DNA from: VBDM01 sp041496705
Lineage (GTDB): Bacteria; Pseudomonadota; Gammaproteobacteria; Burkholderiales; SG8-39
Direction of reading: 5' to 3'
DNA length: 33,329 bases
NCBI GenBank assembly: GCA_041496705.1
Contig: JBGQFD010000034.1
Span: 1-33,329, forward strand
Position 1 is the first letter of the stretch; each line of letters opens with the position of its first letter. Below the pieces are notes generated by a model. That model saw only the letters and a list, made by a program, of their open reading frames with translations, searched no databases and was not told the origin of the DNA. A program made the translations under genes and the position numbers. Below, one piece after another: positions 1-7,287 of the stretch.

Positions 1-944
1 CCGTACTGCGGGCTCGACTTGATGGCGTTCGCCCAGCCGACTTCCTTCGCCTTCTCGACGTACGCCTTGCTCGTCGCCGCGTCGAAGCTGATCACCTGGA
101 TGCCCGCCTCGGCCTGGCGCTTCGCCTCGTTCTGGTTGTACGATTTCCAGAACTCGTTCTGCTGCTCATACGCGAGCGCCTTCCGCTCGAGGTACTCGCG
201 CTGCGCCGGCGTCAGCGACTTGTACTTGTCGAGGTTCATGATCACAGCCACCTCGGCGTTGTAGAAGCCGGGATCGACGCGGAACTTCGTTTTCTCCTGC
301 CAGTTCAGGTCGAAGAGCGCGTGGATCGGCCAGCCGTAGCCGTCGATCACGCCGCGCTCGAGCGCGGTGTACACCTCGCCGGGGGCGGTGGTCATTACCG
401 CCGCGTTCATCGACTGGAAGAAGTCGCGGTACACCGGCGTGATGCGGATCTTCAGGCCGGTGAGGTCGGGTTTGTCGATCTTCTTGTTGAGATAGAGGTG
501 GAAGGGCGTGAACTCGACCACCTTGGCGAGGTAGCGCATGTTGGCCTTCTCGGCCCAGATCTTGTTGATCAGCTCGTAGCCGCCGTTCTTGCGCTGCTCC
601 GCCGCGCTGGTCTCCGAGAGCTTGAGGATGTCCGCTTCGGGCATCACGTTGGTATAGAAGGCGCCGGTGCTGAAGCCGAGGTCGACCACGCCGGTCTGCA
701 CCGCCTTGCCGACTTCGAAGGTCGGGATCGCCTTCGGGCCGCCGATGAAGTTGATCTGCAGGACGCCCTTGCCGTCCTTGTTGACCTCGCCGATCCAGTC
801 GATCGTGCGCTTTACATAGAACTGGTTCTCGGGAAACGCGCTGACCAGGCGCAGCGTGACTTCCTGCGCCGCGGCAAGCGGGGCGAGCAGCGCCGCGGTG
901 GCGGCAAGTGCGACAGGGGCAATGAAGGCGGCAAAGCGGTTCAT
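1..944 (-). CDS. TRAP transporter substrate-binding protein, DctP family (partial, C-terminus beyond window)
   Basis: This is a periplasmic binding protein that captures a carboxylate-type solute for a TRAP transporter. The start is the ATG at 944, preceded by a GGGAGGA ribosome site. About 314 residues are present, the frame is open to base 1, and roughly the last 20 residues expected for the family are missing. Residues 1-26 form a Sec signal peptide (hydrophobic run, AAA before QE). Family features follow: 'VGKAVQTGVVDLGF' near 78-91, and 'GLKIRITP' near 163-170, whose Arg167 fits the conserved carboxylate-binding arginine. The membrane subunits DctQ and DctM are not visible and could lie beyond the edge. 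It is divergent from the aldolase gene at 1100, which suggests import and cleavage of a keto or sugar acid. The family is secure; the ligand is unknown. Confidence 0.9.
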   Translation of the reverse strand, partial: MNRFAAFIAPVALAATAALLAPLAAAQEVTLRLVSAFPENQFYVKRTIDWIGEVNKDGKGVLQINFIGGPKAIPTFEVGKAVQTGVVDLGFSTGAFYTNVMPEADILKLSETSAAEQRKNGGYELINKIWAEKANMRYLAKVVEFTPFHLYLNKKIDKPDLTGLKIRITPVYRDFFQSMNAAVMTTAPGEVYTALERGVIDGYGWPIHALFDLNWQEKTKFRVDPGFYNAEVAVIMNLDKYKSLTPAQREYLERKALAYEQQNEFWKSYNQNEAKRQAEAGIQVISFDAATSKAYVEKAKEVGWANAIKSSPQY

Positions 945-1099
945 GGTGGGGTCCTCCCGAGGATGTGACGAAATGGACGGCGCAGGCATGATACCGGGAT
1001 TGCCGCTTTGCGACCACGCCAGGCCGTGCGCGGCGGATGCTTCGACCCGGCGTGCCAGGTGAGATAATCTCGGGCGATCCTCTTCCGGAGCGCCCTGAC

Positions 1100-2059
1100 A
1101 TGACATCCCAGAAACGACTTTCGGGCGTGCTCGCGCCGGTGGTCACGCCGTTCGGGCGCGACCTTGCACCCGACCGCGAACGCTACGTGCGCCACTGCAA
1201 GTGGCTGCTCGCGCACGGCTGCCGCGGGCTGGCCGTGTTCGGCACCAACAGCGAGGCGAATTCGCTGTCGGTGGACGAGCGCATGCTGCTGCTCGAGGCC
1301 TTGGTGCAGGAGGGGGTGCCGGCGGAGCAGCTCATGCCGGGCACCGGCTGCTGCGCGCTCACCGACTCGGTGCGGCTTACGGCACATGCCGTCGCGCTGG
1401 GATGCTCGGGGGTGCTGATGCTGCCGCCTTTTTACTACAAGGGCGTGCCGGACGAGGGCCTGTACCGCAATTTCTCCGAGGTGATCGAGCGCGTCGGCGA
1501 TTCCCGCCTGCAGGTCTACCTCTATCACATCCCGCCGGTGTCGCAGGTGCCGATCACGCTCGCGCTGATCGAGCGGCTGCTGAAGAAATATCCGGGCACG
1601 GTGGCGGGCGTCAAGGATTCCTCCGGCGACTGGAACAACACCAAGGCAATGTTGGATGCATTTGCGAACTCCGGCTTTGACGTATTCGCTGGGAGTGAAG
1701 TGTTCCTGCTCGACAACATGCGGAACGGCGGCAAGGGGTGCATCACCGCGACCGGCAACATCAACCCGGGTGCGATCAACGCGGTCTTTGAACGCTGGCA
1801 GGCGCCGGAGGCGGACGCCCTGCAGAAGGGCATTACCGCGACGCGCAACGTCATGCAGAAGTACCCGATGATGGCGGCGCTGAAGGCGGTGATCGCGCAT
1901 TTTGGGCGCGATCCGGATTGGGCGACGGTAAGGCCGCCGCTGGTCGAGTTGACGCCCGCGCAGGGGAAGGCGCTGATGGCAGAGCTTGAAGCACGCGGCT
2001 TCGACATGCCGGGGCTGGCGGCCGCTCGCACGACGGCGACTGCCTGGGAAACGAGTTAA
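1100..2059 (+). CDS. Dihydrodipicolinate synthase / N-acetylneuraminate lyase family protein
   Basis: This 319-residue protein is a class I (Schiff base) pyruvate-type aldolase of the DapA/NanA superfamily. The TIM-barrel signatures are in order: 'APVVTPF' at 12-18, 'FGTNSEANSLS' at 47-57 (the site of GTTGE in true DapA), 'LYHIPP' with Tyr142, and 'GVKDSSGDWNN' with Lys172 as the likely Schiff-base residue. The altered GTTGE loop and the TRAP binding gene next door argue against a housekeeping lysine-pathway role and for a catabolic aldolase acting on a sugar acid or keto acid. The frame is open upstream to 1037, but the ATG at 1100 gives the normal family N-terminus. A GATAAT element near 1062-1067 could be its -10 box. 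The exact substrate cannot be read from sequence. Confidence 0.88.
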   Translation: MTSQKRLSGVLAPVVTPFGRDLAPDRERYVRHCKWLLAHGCRGLAVFGTNSEANSLSVDERMLLLEALVQEGVPAEQLMPGTGCCALTDSVRLTAHAVALGCSGVLMLPPFYYKGVPDEGLYRNFSEVIERVGDSRLQVYLYHIPPVSQVPITLALIERLLKKYPGTVAGVKDSSGDWNNTKAMLDAFANSGFDVFAGSEVFLLDNMRNGGKGCITATGNINPGAINAVFERWQAPEADALQKGITATRNVMQKYPMMAALKAVIAHFGRDPDWATVRPPLVELTPAQGKALMAELEARGFDMPGLAAARTTATAWETS

Positions 2060-2091
2060 GAGTTGTTGTCTTATAGCCCGCTCTCATTCTC

Positions 2092-2125
2092 CGAAACGCG
2101 TAATTTCGCTGCGTTTCGCCTTTTG
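2092..2125 (+). terminator. Possible Rho-independent terminator after the aldolase gene
   Basis: An 8-bp perfect stem (CGAAACGC at 2092-2099 with GCGTTTCG at 2111-2118) encloses an 11-base loop and is followed by CCTTTTG. It lies 33 bases after the aldolase stop. The T tract is short, so this is a moderate call. The rest of the 2060-2324 gap shows no convincing gene on either strand. Confidence 0.4.
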
Positions 2126-2324
2126 AGTTCGAGCGTAGGGTGGGCTCCCCGTTCAGGGCAAACTGGGCACTCTTGGCTGCTAAGGGTGCCGCTCGGCTAA
2201 CATAAGCTGGCACTGCTTGCGGGGGTCAGGTCAGGACGGTCGCACAGGTCATGAGTCCAATAACGCACTTCCTGGTTGGCTGGGTGGCTGGAGCGCCTCC
2301 AAGCGAGTCGGCGCGGCGACCCGC

Positions 2325-2558
2325 TCAGCGGGCATTCGCTTCCTCGCGGTCGAACTTGAAGCCCCGCGTATCGATCAGCATCGTACCCCAATCGATACGA
2401 CGCTTGCGGCGCGCGAGGCGCTGAAATTCGTGCTCCGAGATCAGCCGCGCGACGACCTGCCCGTGGCGAGTGATGCGCGCGGCGCCGGTGCGCTCCACTT
2501 CGTTCAGGATCGCGAGCAGCTTGCGCTGCGCTTCGGCGATCGAATATTTCTTGTCCAT
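2325..2558 (-). CDS. Phd/YefM-type antitoxin-like protein, no toxin partner visible
   Basis: The 77-residue protein starts at the ATG at 2558; an in-frame TTG at 2576 would add six residues. The N-terminal half has the Phd/YefM fold pattern: 'YSIAEAQRKLLAILNEVE', then 'ARITRHGQVVARLIS', where a strand and short turn precede the DNA-contacting helix. The C-terminal half is basic and then acidic ('LARRKRRIDWG', ending 'FDREEANAR'), as expected for a disordered toxin-binding tail. In intact modules the toxin gene (PIN, RelE or Doc) follows directly. Here the 265 bases downstream hold no recognisable toxin, and upstream lies the transhydrogenase gene. It is probably an orphan or remnant antitoxin, possibly a stand-alone DNA-binding regulator. 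Confidence 0.7.
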   Translation of the reverse strand: MDKKYSIAEAQRKLLAILNEVERTGAARITRHGQVVARLISEHEFQRLARRKRRIDWGTMLIDTRGFKFDREEANAR

Positions 2559-2631
2559 GACTGGTTCAGATATCAAATCTATCGGTATGTTAGGGAGACA
2601 CCAACCGAAATACCAGCCATTTCATCGCGCC

Positions 2632-3930
2632 TTACCAATACCGCATCGCCCCTCGGAACAGGCGTCCAAGGTCGTCTCGTCCGACGTCCCGCGGCGCGTT
2701 GGTGAGCAGGCGCTGCTGCGCGAATGTCCCCTCCGAGAGGGCGTTGATATCGCGCTCTCCGTAGCCCACTCCCGATATGCCGTTCGGGATCCCGGTCGAG
2801 CGCATGAGCTTGATGAGATGCCCGGCGAGGACTTCGGCCGCGTCCGTCGGCGCCGCACCGCGCACATCGGCACCTAGCCACTCCGCGCCCTGAAGATGGC
2901 GCTGCGGACAGGCTTCGGCGGTGAAGCGGAACACGGAGGGCGCATTGACGATCACCGACATCCCGTGCGGGACCATCGGTTCCGCGGCCGGATAACCCTC
3001 GGGACGGAAATCCTTCACCAAGCCCGCAACGGCGTACGACATCCCGTGCGGTACATGCACGCCCGAATTGCCGAAGGCGATGCCCGCGAGCGTCGCCGCG
3101 AACATCATGCTGTCGCGCGCCTCGCGGTCGGATGCGTCGTTCACCGCGTGCACCAGATGCGCGCCGAGTTTCTTCAGCGCTGCTTCGCAGCCAATGTCGC
3201 TCCAGGGATTGGCACCCTGGCTCATCGGCCGCGCGCCTCCGCTTTTGCGCAGGGTGTAGGGTCGGGCGGTATAGGACTCGAGCGCATGCGAGAGGACGTC
3301 GAAGCCGCTCGCTGCGACCACGTTCTTCGGCAGCGTATAGGTGGTCGTCGGATCGACGAGCGCGAGCGAGGGTTTGAGGCGCTTGGATGCGATGCCGGTC
3401 TTCACGTGTTTGGAGAGCAGGTCGAAGACGGCGATGCCGGTGCATTCGGAGCCCGTTCCGCATGTCGTGGGACAGGCGATGTGCGGCCTGAGGGCGCCGG
3501 GAACCGCCTTGCCCGCGCCGATCGGCGCGTTGACGTAATCGAGAAACCCGGCGGGCCAGCTCGCGTAGAGGTTCGCCGCCTTGCAGGTGTCGATCACCGA
3601 GCCGCCGCCGACCGACACGTAGCCGTCGAAGCGGCCCTCGGCGGCGAAGCGGCTTGCGGCGAGGAAAGACTCGTCGGTCGGCTCGACTTTCGCCTCGTCG
3701 TAGATCTCGACTTCGACGCCCGCGGCGCGCAGCGACGCAAGCGCATCGGCCACGCATTCGAGCGCGCCGACGCGCTTGTCGGTGAAAAGCGCGGCGCGCT
3801 TCATGCCGAGCGCGCGCGCGTGCTCGCCGGCTTCCTTCAGCACGCCGGGTCCGAAAGCGATGCTGGAGATGTCTATGGAGAACGCGGACTCGTGGCCTTG
3901 CGATATCGCGTAGTAATGGCAGCAGCCCAT
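2632..3930 (-). CDS. Iron-containing alcohol dehydrogenase, hydroxyacid-oxoacid transhydrogenase (HOT) type
   Basis: The 432-residue protein belongs to the Fe-ADH superfamily and is closest in motif pattern to HOT/ADHFE1. Those enzymes move a hydride between 4-hydroxybutyrate and 2-oxoglutarate, giving succinic semialdehyde and D-2-hydroxyglutarate. Visible features are the 'GCCHYY' N-terminus typical of bacterial HOT homologues, the nucleotide loop 'GGGSVID' at 108-114, 'CPTTCGTGSE' at 153-162, and the metal ligands Asp211, His215, His295 and His322. The segment 'MSQGANPWSDI' near 236-246 is also HOT-like. The ATG at 3930 lies only four bases after the stop of the FAD oxidoreductase gene, so the two are almost certainly co-transcribed. 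The family is confident; the HOT activity is inferred. The link to fatty-acid branching is unexplained and discussed in findings. Confidence 0.85.
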   Translation of the reverse strand: MGCCHYYAISQGHESAFSIDISSIAFGPGVLKEAGEHARALGMKRAALFTDKRVGALECVADALASLRAAGVEVEIYDEAKVEPTDESFLAASRFAAEGRFDGYVSVGGGSVIDTCKAANLYASWPAGFLDYVNAPIGAGKAVPGALRPHIACPTTCGTGSECTGIAVFDLLSKHVKTGIASKRLKPSLALVDPTTTYTLPKNVVAASGFDVLSHALESYTARPYTLRKSGGARPMSQGANPWSDIGCEAALKKLGAHLVHAVNDASDREARDSMMFAATLAGIAFGNSGVHVPHGMSYAVAGLVKDFRPEGYPAAEPMVPHGMSVIVNAPSVFRFTAEACPQRHLQGAEWLGADVRGAAPTDAAEVLAGHLIKLMRSTGIPNGISGVGYGERDINALSEGTFAQQRLLTNAPRDVGRDDLGRLFRGAMRYW

Positions 3931-3934
3931 TGGC

Positions 3935-5269
3935 TCAGTGCCCCAGCACGCACTTCTCGTAGAGGTTCTTGAAGCTTCCCTGCGGATCGTAGCGCGCTTT
4001 GAGCGTCTCGTAGGCGGGCCGGTCGTAGGTGCTCCAGAACTCGTCTTCCGTGTAGTAGGAGTCCGAGTAGAGCGACTTGATCCCGCCCAGTTCGGCGACC
4101 TTGCGCTCGATCTTGCGGTTGTAGCAGCCCGGCTCGCGCCGCACCGGGTCCGTCACCACGTCCCAGAAGCCGAAGTTCACGTACAGGGTGCGCGGATCGA
4201 GCGGATACAGCGGAAAGCACGCTTTCGGGTCGTGAACCCCGATCGGGCAGATCCACACCGGCAGGATGCCGACCTCGGCGAGGAAGAATTCCAGGAACTC
4301 CGCCGCCCGGCCGACCGGGATGTCCACGTCCTGGATCACCGATTCCGGGTGTTTGCCCGAGAGCCTGGTAAAGGCGCGGGTGAAACCCCACTTGCTGTTC
4401 CAGCGCATCACCTTCGCATACGTCGTCGAGTTCAGCCGCTCGCGTCCCACCAGGCGGCGGATCAGCGGATTCTGCACGAAAAGATTCTTCGAGCACCAGA
4501 ACCAGTCCGTGTCCCAGCGCCACAGGTAGTCGCGCGTGGTGAGGTAGTCGCTGTCGCGCTCGCGGATCGAGCGGTAGTAGATGTGCTCGTAGGTATAGTC
4601 GCTGGTGCGCGGGGCGCTGTCGGCGAAGTGGCCGAGCGTCAGGTACATCTCTTTCCCGGAGAACACCGTGCCGTCGACGAAATCCGCGTCGGATCGGCAG
4701 CGTGCCTCGAGGTCGGCGAACAAGGTCTCCGCTCGCGAGTGGCGCAGGTGCTCGAGACGCACGTAGGGCTTCACGGGAACCGTGCGCGCGGTGACCTTGA
4801 GGGCGTAGCCGAGGGTGCCGTACGAATTCGGGAAGCCGTAGAAGAGATCGCGGTGCTCGTTTTCCGGCGTGCAAGTGACGATCGAGCCGTCGGCGAGCAG
4901 GACATCCAGCCCGAGCAGCGTGTCGTGCACCAGGCCGTAGCGGAACGAGGAGGCCTCCAGGCCGACGCCCGCCGCCGCCCCGCCGAGCGTGATCGACTTG
5001 AGCTGCGGCACGACGCAGGGCATGACGCCGTGCTCGAGCGTGGCTTCCACCAGGTCCGCGTAGGTCGTCATCCCCTCGGCAGAGACGTGCGCCCGGGTCG
5101 AGTCGACTTCCACCACCTGGTTGAACCCGGAGAGGTCGACGCGCGGGCGCGCCTGCGCCTTGCGGTCGCGGAACAGGTTGGAAGTGCTCTTCGCCAGGCC
5201 GATGCCGCCCGGCCCGCCCGCGCCCAGGTCGGCGCGCAGCCTGGCGAGCTTTTCGGCGTAGCCGCTCAC
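3935..5269 (-). CDS. FAD-binding oxidoreductase (DHCR24-like), predicted partner in 10-methyl fatty acid synthesis
   Basis: The 444-residue flavoprotein starts at GTG 5269, which overlaps the stop of the methyltransferase gene (GTGA). Residues about 25-190 form a PCMH-type FAD domain, with 'LKSITLGGAAAGVGLEASS' around 90-108 and 'HDTLLGLDVLLADGSIVTC' around 115-133. The C-terminal half is rich in Trp and Tyr, ending in a region similar to plant and animal delta-24 sterol reductases ('YPLDPRTLYVNFGFWD'). In actinobacteria a homologous pair (BfaB with BfaA, or TmsA with TmsB) converts oleoyl phospholipid chains to 10-methylstearoyl chains: the methyltransferase forms a 10-methylene intermediate and the flavoprotein reduces it. 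The same gene pair is seen here, so this protein is predicted to be the reductase. No signal peptide is visible; action at the inner face of the membrane is likely. Confidence 0.85.
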   Translation of the reverse strand: MSGYAEKLARLRADLGAGGPGGIGLAKSTSNLFRDRKAQARPRVDLSGFNQVVEVDSTRAHVSAEGMTTYADLVEATLEHGVMPCVVPQLKSITLGGAAAGVGLEASSFRYGLVHDTLLGLDVLLADGSIVTCTPENEHRDLFYGFPNSYGTLGYALKVTARTVPVKPYVRLEHLRHSRAETLFADLEARCRSDADFVDGTVFSGKEMYLTLGHFADSAPRTSDYTYEHIYYRSIRERDSDYLTTRDYLWRWDTDWFWCSKNLFVQNPLIRRLVGRERLNSTTYAKVMRWNSKWGFTRAFTRLSGKHPESVIQDVDIPVGRAAEFLEFFLAEVGILPVWICPIGVHDPKACFPLYPLDPRTLYVNFGFWDVVTDPVRREPGCYNRKIERKVAELGGIKSLYSDSYYTEDEFWSTYDRPAYETLKARYDPQGSFKNLYEKCVLGH

Positions 5270-6474
5270 TGGTACAGGAAGGCCCGGCTCATCGGGTAGT
5301 TGTCGCCGATGTTGCCCTTGCTCACGACGATCTGGAAGAGGTGCGTCTTGCCGTTCGGCGAGCGGAACATCTCGGCGCAGGACCAGAGGTAACTGCGCCA
5401 GACGCGCCGGAATTTTTCGTCGAAGCGCTTCGGATCGAGCTGGTGGACCTTTTCCCAGTTTCTGTCGAAGCGCTGCGCCCAGTCGTCCAGCGTCAGGGCG
5501 TAGTTGCGCCGCAGGTTCTCGATGTCGACGATCTCCAGGCCGCAGCGCTCGCACCAGTCGATCGCCTCGGCGAGGCTGGGGATCCAGCCGCCGGGGAAGA
5601 TGTACTTGCGGATCCAGAACTCGGTGTCGCGCACCCCGACGTGGCCGATGAAGTGAATCACGCCGAGGCCCCCGGGCTTCAGATAGTCGGCGTGAGCCTT
5701 GATCACCTCGCCGAGCTGGTCGCGCCCGGCGTGCTCGAGCGTGCCGATCGAGAGCATCTTGTCGAACTGGCGTGGCACTTCGCGGAAGTCGCGCTCGAGG
5801 ACCTCGACCTTGCCTTCCAGTCCCCGGCGCTTGATCTCCTCGCGCGTCTCGCGCACTTGCTCGGTGGTCGCGTTGATGCCGGTGCCGCGCGCGCCGTATT
5901 TCTCCCAAGCGTAGAACAGCAGGTTGCCCCAACCGCTGCCGATGTCGGCGAACGTATCCCCCGCCTTGAGCAGAACCTTCCTGCATACGTGGTCCATCTT
6001 CGCCACCTGCGCTTCTTCGAGCGTCTTGGTGCCGTCCATGAACCAGGAGCAGGTGTACGCCATGCCGACCTCGTCCAGCCACACCCGGTAGAAGTCCTCG
6101 CCGGGCCCGTAGTGGAAGCGCGCATTGGTCTTGGCCTGCTGGACGGACGCGTTGCTGTGGAGGACCTCGTGCCACCAGTTGCGCACCGAAACGAGGAAGG
6201 TGGGCCGATCGTCGAACCCGGCGTCCATCGCGGCCCGGAACGCCATGGCGAGGCTGCCCTCGACGTCGACATCCCCGTCGAAGTAGGCCTCCATCAGTCC
6301 CACGTGGCCAAACAGCAGCACCTGCCACGCGACGCGGCGGCGGCGGATGATGAGGGTCGCGTCCGGCGTGCCTTCGCGGTTCTGGTAGGACGACCCGTCG
6401 GGAAAGACGGCGCGAAAACACACCCGGGTCGCCGCCCCGATGGCAGCCATCTTCTTCTTCAGCTGGGCGTTCAT
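5266..6474 (-). CDS. Cyclopropane-fatty-acyl-phospholipid synthase family methyltransferase
   Basis: The 402-residue SAM-dependent enzyme acts on unsaturated phospholipid acyl chains. I chose ATG 6474; an in-frame TTG at 6528 would add 18 residues. Family motifs are 'HYGPGEDFYRVWLD' at 121-134 (substrate entry), Cys142 in 'AYTCSWF', the SAM loop 'ADIGSGWGN' at 176-184, Glu248 in 'LEHAG', and His274 in 'VIHFIG'. Where E. coli Cfa has 'WYERF' with a bicarbonate-contacting Tyr, this protein has 'DWAQRF', so the tyrosine seems absent. Together with the FAD reductase gene immediately downstream (4-base overlap), this fits a methylene or methyl-branching enzyme (UfaA1/BfaA/TmsB-like) better than a cyclopropane synthase. 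The product assignment is inference. Confidence 0.86.
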   Translation of the reverse strand: MNAQLKKKMAAIGAATRVCFRAVFPDGSSYQNREGTPDATLIIRRRRVAWQVLLFGHVGLMEAYFDGDVDVEGSLAMAFRAAMDAGFDDRPTFLVSVRNWWHEVLHSNASVQQAKTNARFHYGPGEDFYRVWLDEVGMAYTCSWFMDGTKTLEEAQVAKMDHVCRKVLLKAGDTFADIGSGWGNLLFYAWEKYGARGTGINATTEQVRETREEIKRRGLEGKVEVLERDFREVPRQFDKMLSIGTLEHAGRDQLGEVIKAHADYLKPGGLGVIHFIGHVGVRDTEFWIRKYIFPGGWIPSLAEAIDWCERCGLEIVDIENLRRNYALTLDDWAQRFDRNWEKVHQLDPKRFDEKFRRVWRSYLWSCAEMFRSPNGKTHLFQIVVSKGNIGDNYPMSRAFLYQ

Positions 6475-6508
6475 GATTCCATTGGCATGGTCCGCAAGAG
6501 CCGCGATC

Positions 6509-6535
6509 TTGACAGTTTTTTGCTTCAAATAGAAG
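6509..6535 (+). promoter_or_regulatory. Possible sigma70-type promoter for the ankyrin/MFS genes
   Basis: A perfect TTGACA at 6509-6514 is followed after 15 bases by TAGAAG at 6530-6535, in an AT-rich patch that stands out from its surroundings. Spacing is short and the -10 box matches only 4 of 6, so this is tentative. It sits in the divergent spacer shared with the methyltransferase gene. Confidence 0.25.
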
Positions 6536-6629
6536 CCGCGGGCGACTCGGGCGGCGGAGATGTTACCCGCGGAGACGGCCGTTCTGCTAGGCTCTCAGCC
6601 CGTCGGACCCGCTCCGACCCGAATTCGAA

Positions 6630-7286
6630 ATGAAAAACGCCCCGTGTCTCTTCGCCGCCGCCCTTTGGCTCGCCGCCGGCTGCGCGCACGCGCAGATGCC
6701 GTGCTGCAATCCGCCGCAGACACCGGACCAGGCGCTGTTTCGCGCTATCGAGGACGGAGACATGGCAGAGTTCTCGCGGCTTCTCGATGCGGGCGTGCAC
6801 CTTTCGGCGAGGAACAGGCTTGACGAGACGCCGCTGTATTTCGCCGCCGAAAAGGGCCAGGTCGAGATGGCGAGGCTGCTCATCACTCGCGGCGCGGACG
6901 TGCGCACCCTCACGAAGAATGGCGAGAGCGTGCTGCACGCCGCCGCGATGATCGAGAGCACCGCGCTGATGACCGCGCTGATCGAGGCGGGCACGGACAA
7001 GAACCTCGCCAACCGCGACGGCGAGACGCCGCTGCACTGGGCGGCGATGACCGGGACCTTCCTCGCGGTCAAGGCGCTCGCCGACGCGGGCGCCGACCTC
7101 GACGCGCAGGACATGCGCACCGGCAACACGGCGCTGCATGCCGCGGTCTCGCACGACGACATCGTGCTCATCCACTACCTGCTGTCTAAGAACGTGCGCA
7201 CCGATATCCGCAACAACGCCGGCGTCACGGCGCTGGAGTTTGCCCAATCGCGCGGCCGCGGTTCGGTGAAATTGTTCGAGCGCTAG
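6630..7286 (+). CDS. Exported ankyrin-repeat protein
   Basis: The 218-residue protein has an N-terminal export signal (residues 1-22, 'CLFAAALWLAAGCAHAQ'). Cleavage could be by signal peptidase I after AHA, or by lipoprotein processing at Cys18; the lipobox is not ideal because Ala occupies -3. From about residue 33 to the end there are five ankyrin repeats, recognisable by 'ETPLYFAAEKGQVEMARLLI', 'ESVLHAAA', 'ETPLHWAA' and 'NTALHAAV'. Ankyrin repeats bind proteins and are non-catalytic. A Cys pair ('PCC') follows the signal. The stop is one base before the GTG of the MFS gene, so translation is probably coupled. The binding partner is unknown. Confidence 0.85.
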   Translation: MKNAPCLFAAALWLAAGCAHAQMPCCNPPQTPDQALFRAIEDGDMAEFSRLLDAGVHLSARNRLDETPLYFAAEKGQVEMARLLITRGADVRTLTKNGESVLHAAAMIESTALMTALIEAGTDKNLANRDGETPLHWAAMTGTFLAVKALADAGADLDAQDMRTGNTALHAAVSHDDIVLIHYLLSKNVRTDIRNNAGVTALEFAQSRGRGSVKLFER

Positions 7287-7287
7287 G

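Noticed and set aside
321..968. A long plus-strand open frame opposite the TRAP binding protein gene
   Set aside because: Its translation is Arg/Val/His/Glu-rich with no domain pattern, and it lies fully antisense to a well-supported gene; such frames are common in GC-rich DNA.
2217..2320. GGGGGTCAGGTCAGGA and following bases as a possible repeat element or decayed gene
   Set aside because: No second copy in the window, no clear inverted partner, and the short frames here have no recognisable protein pattern.
5341..6633. A 430-codon plus-strand frame opposite the CFA-like gene
   Set aside because: Low-complexity, antisense to a gene with clear catalytic motifs, and no plausible start signal.
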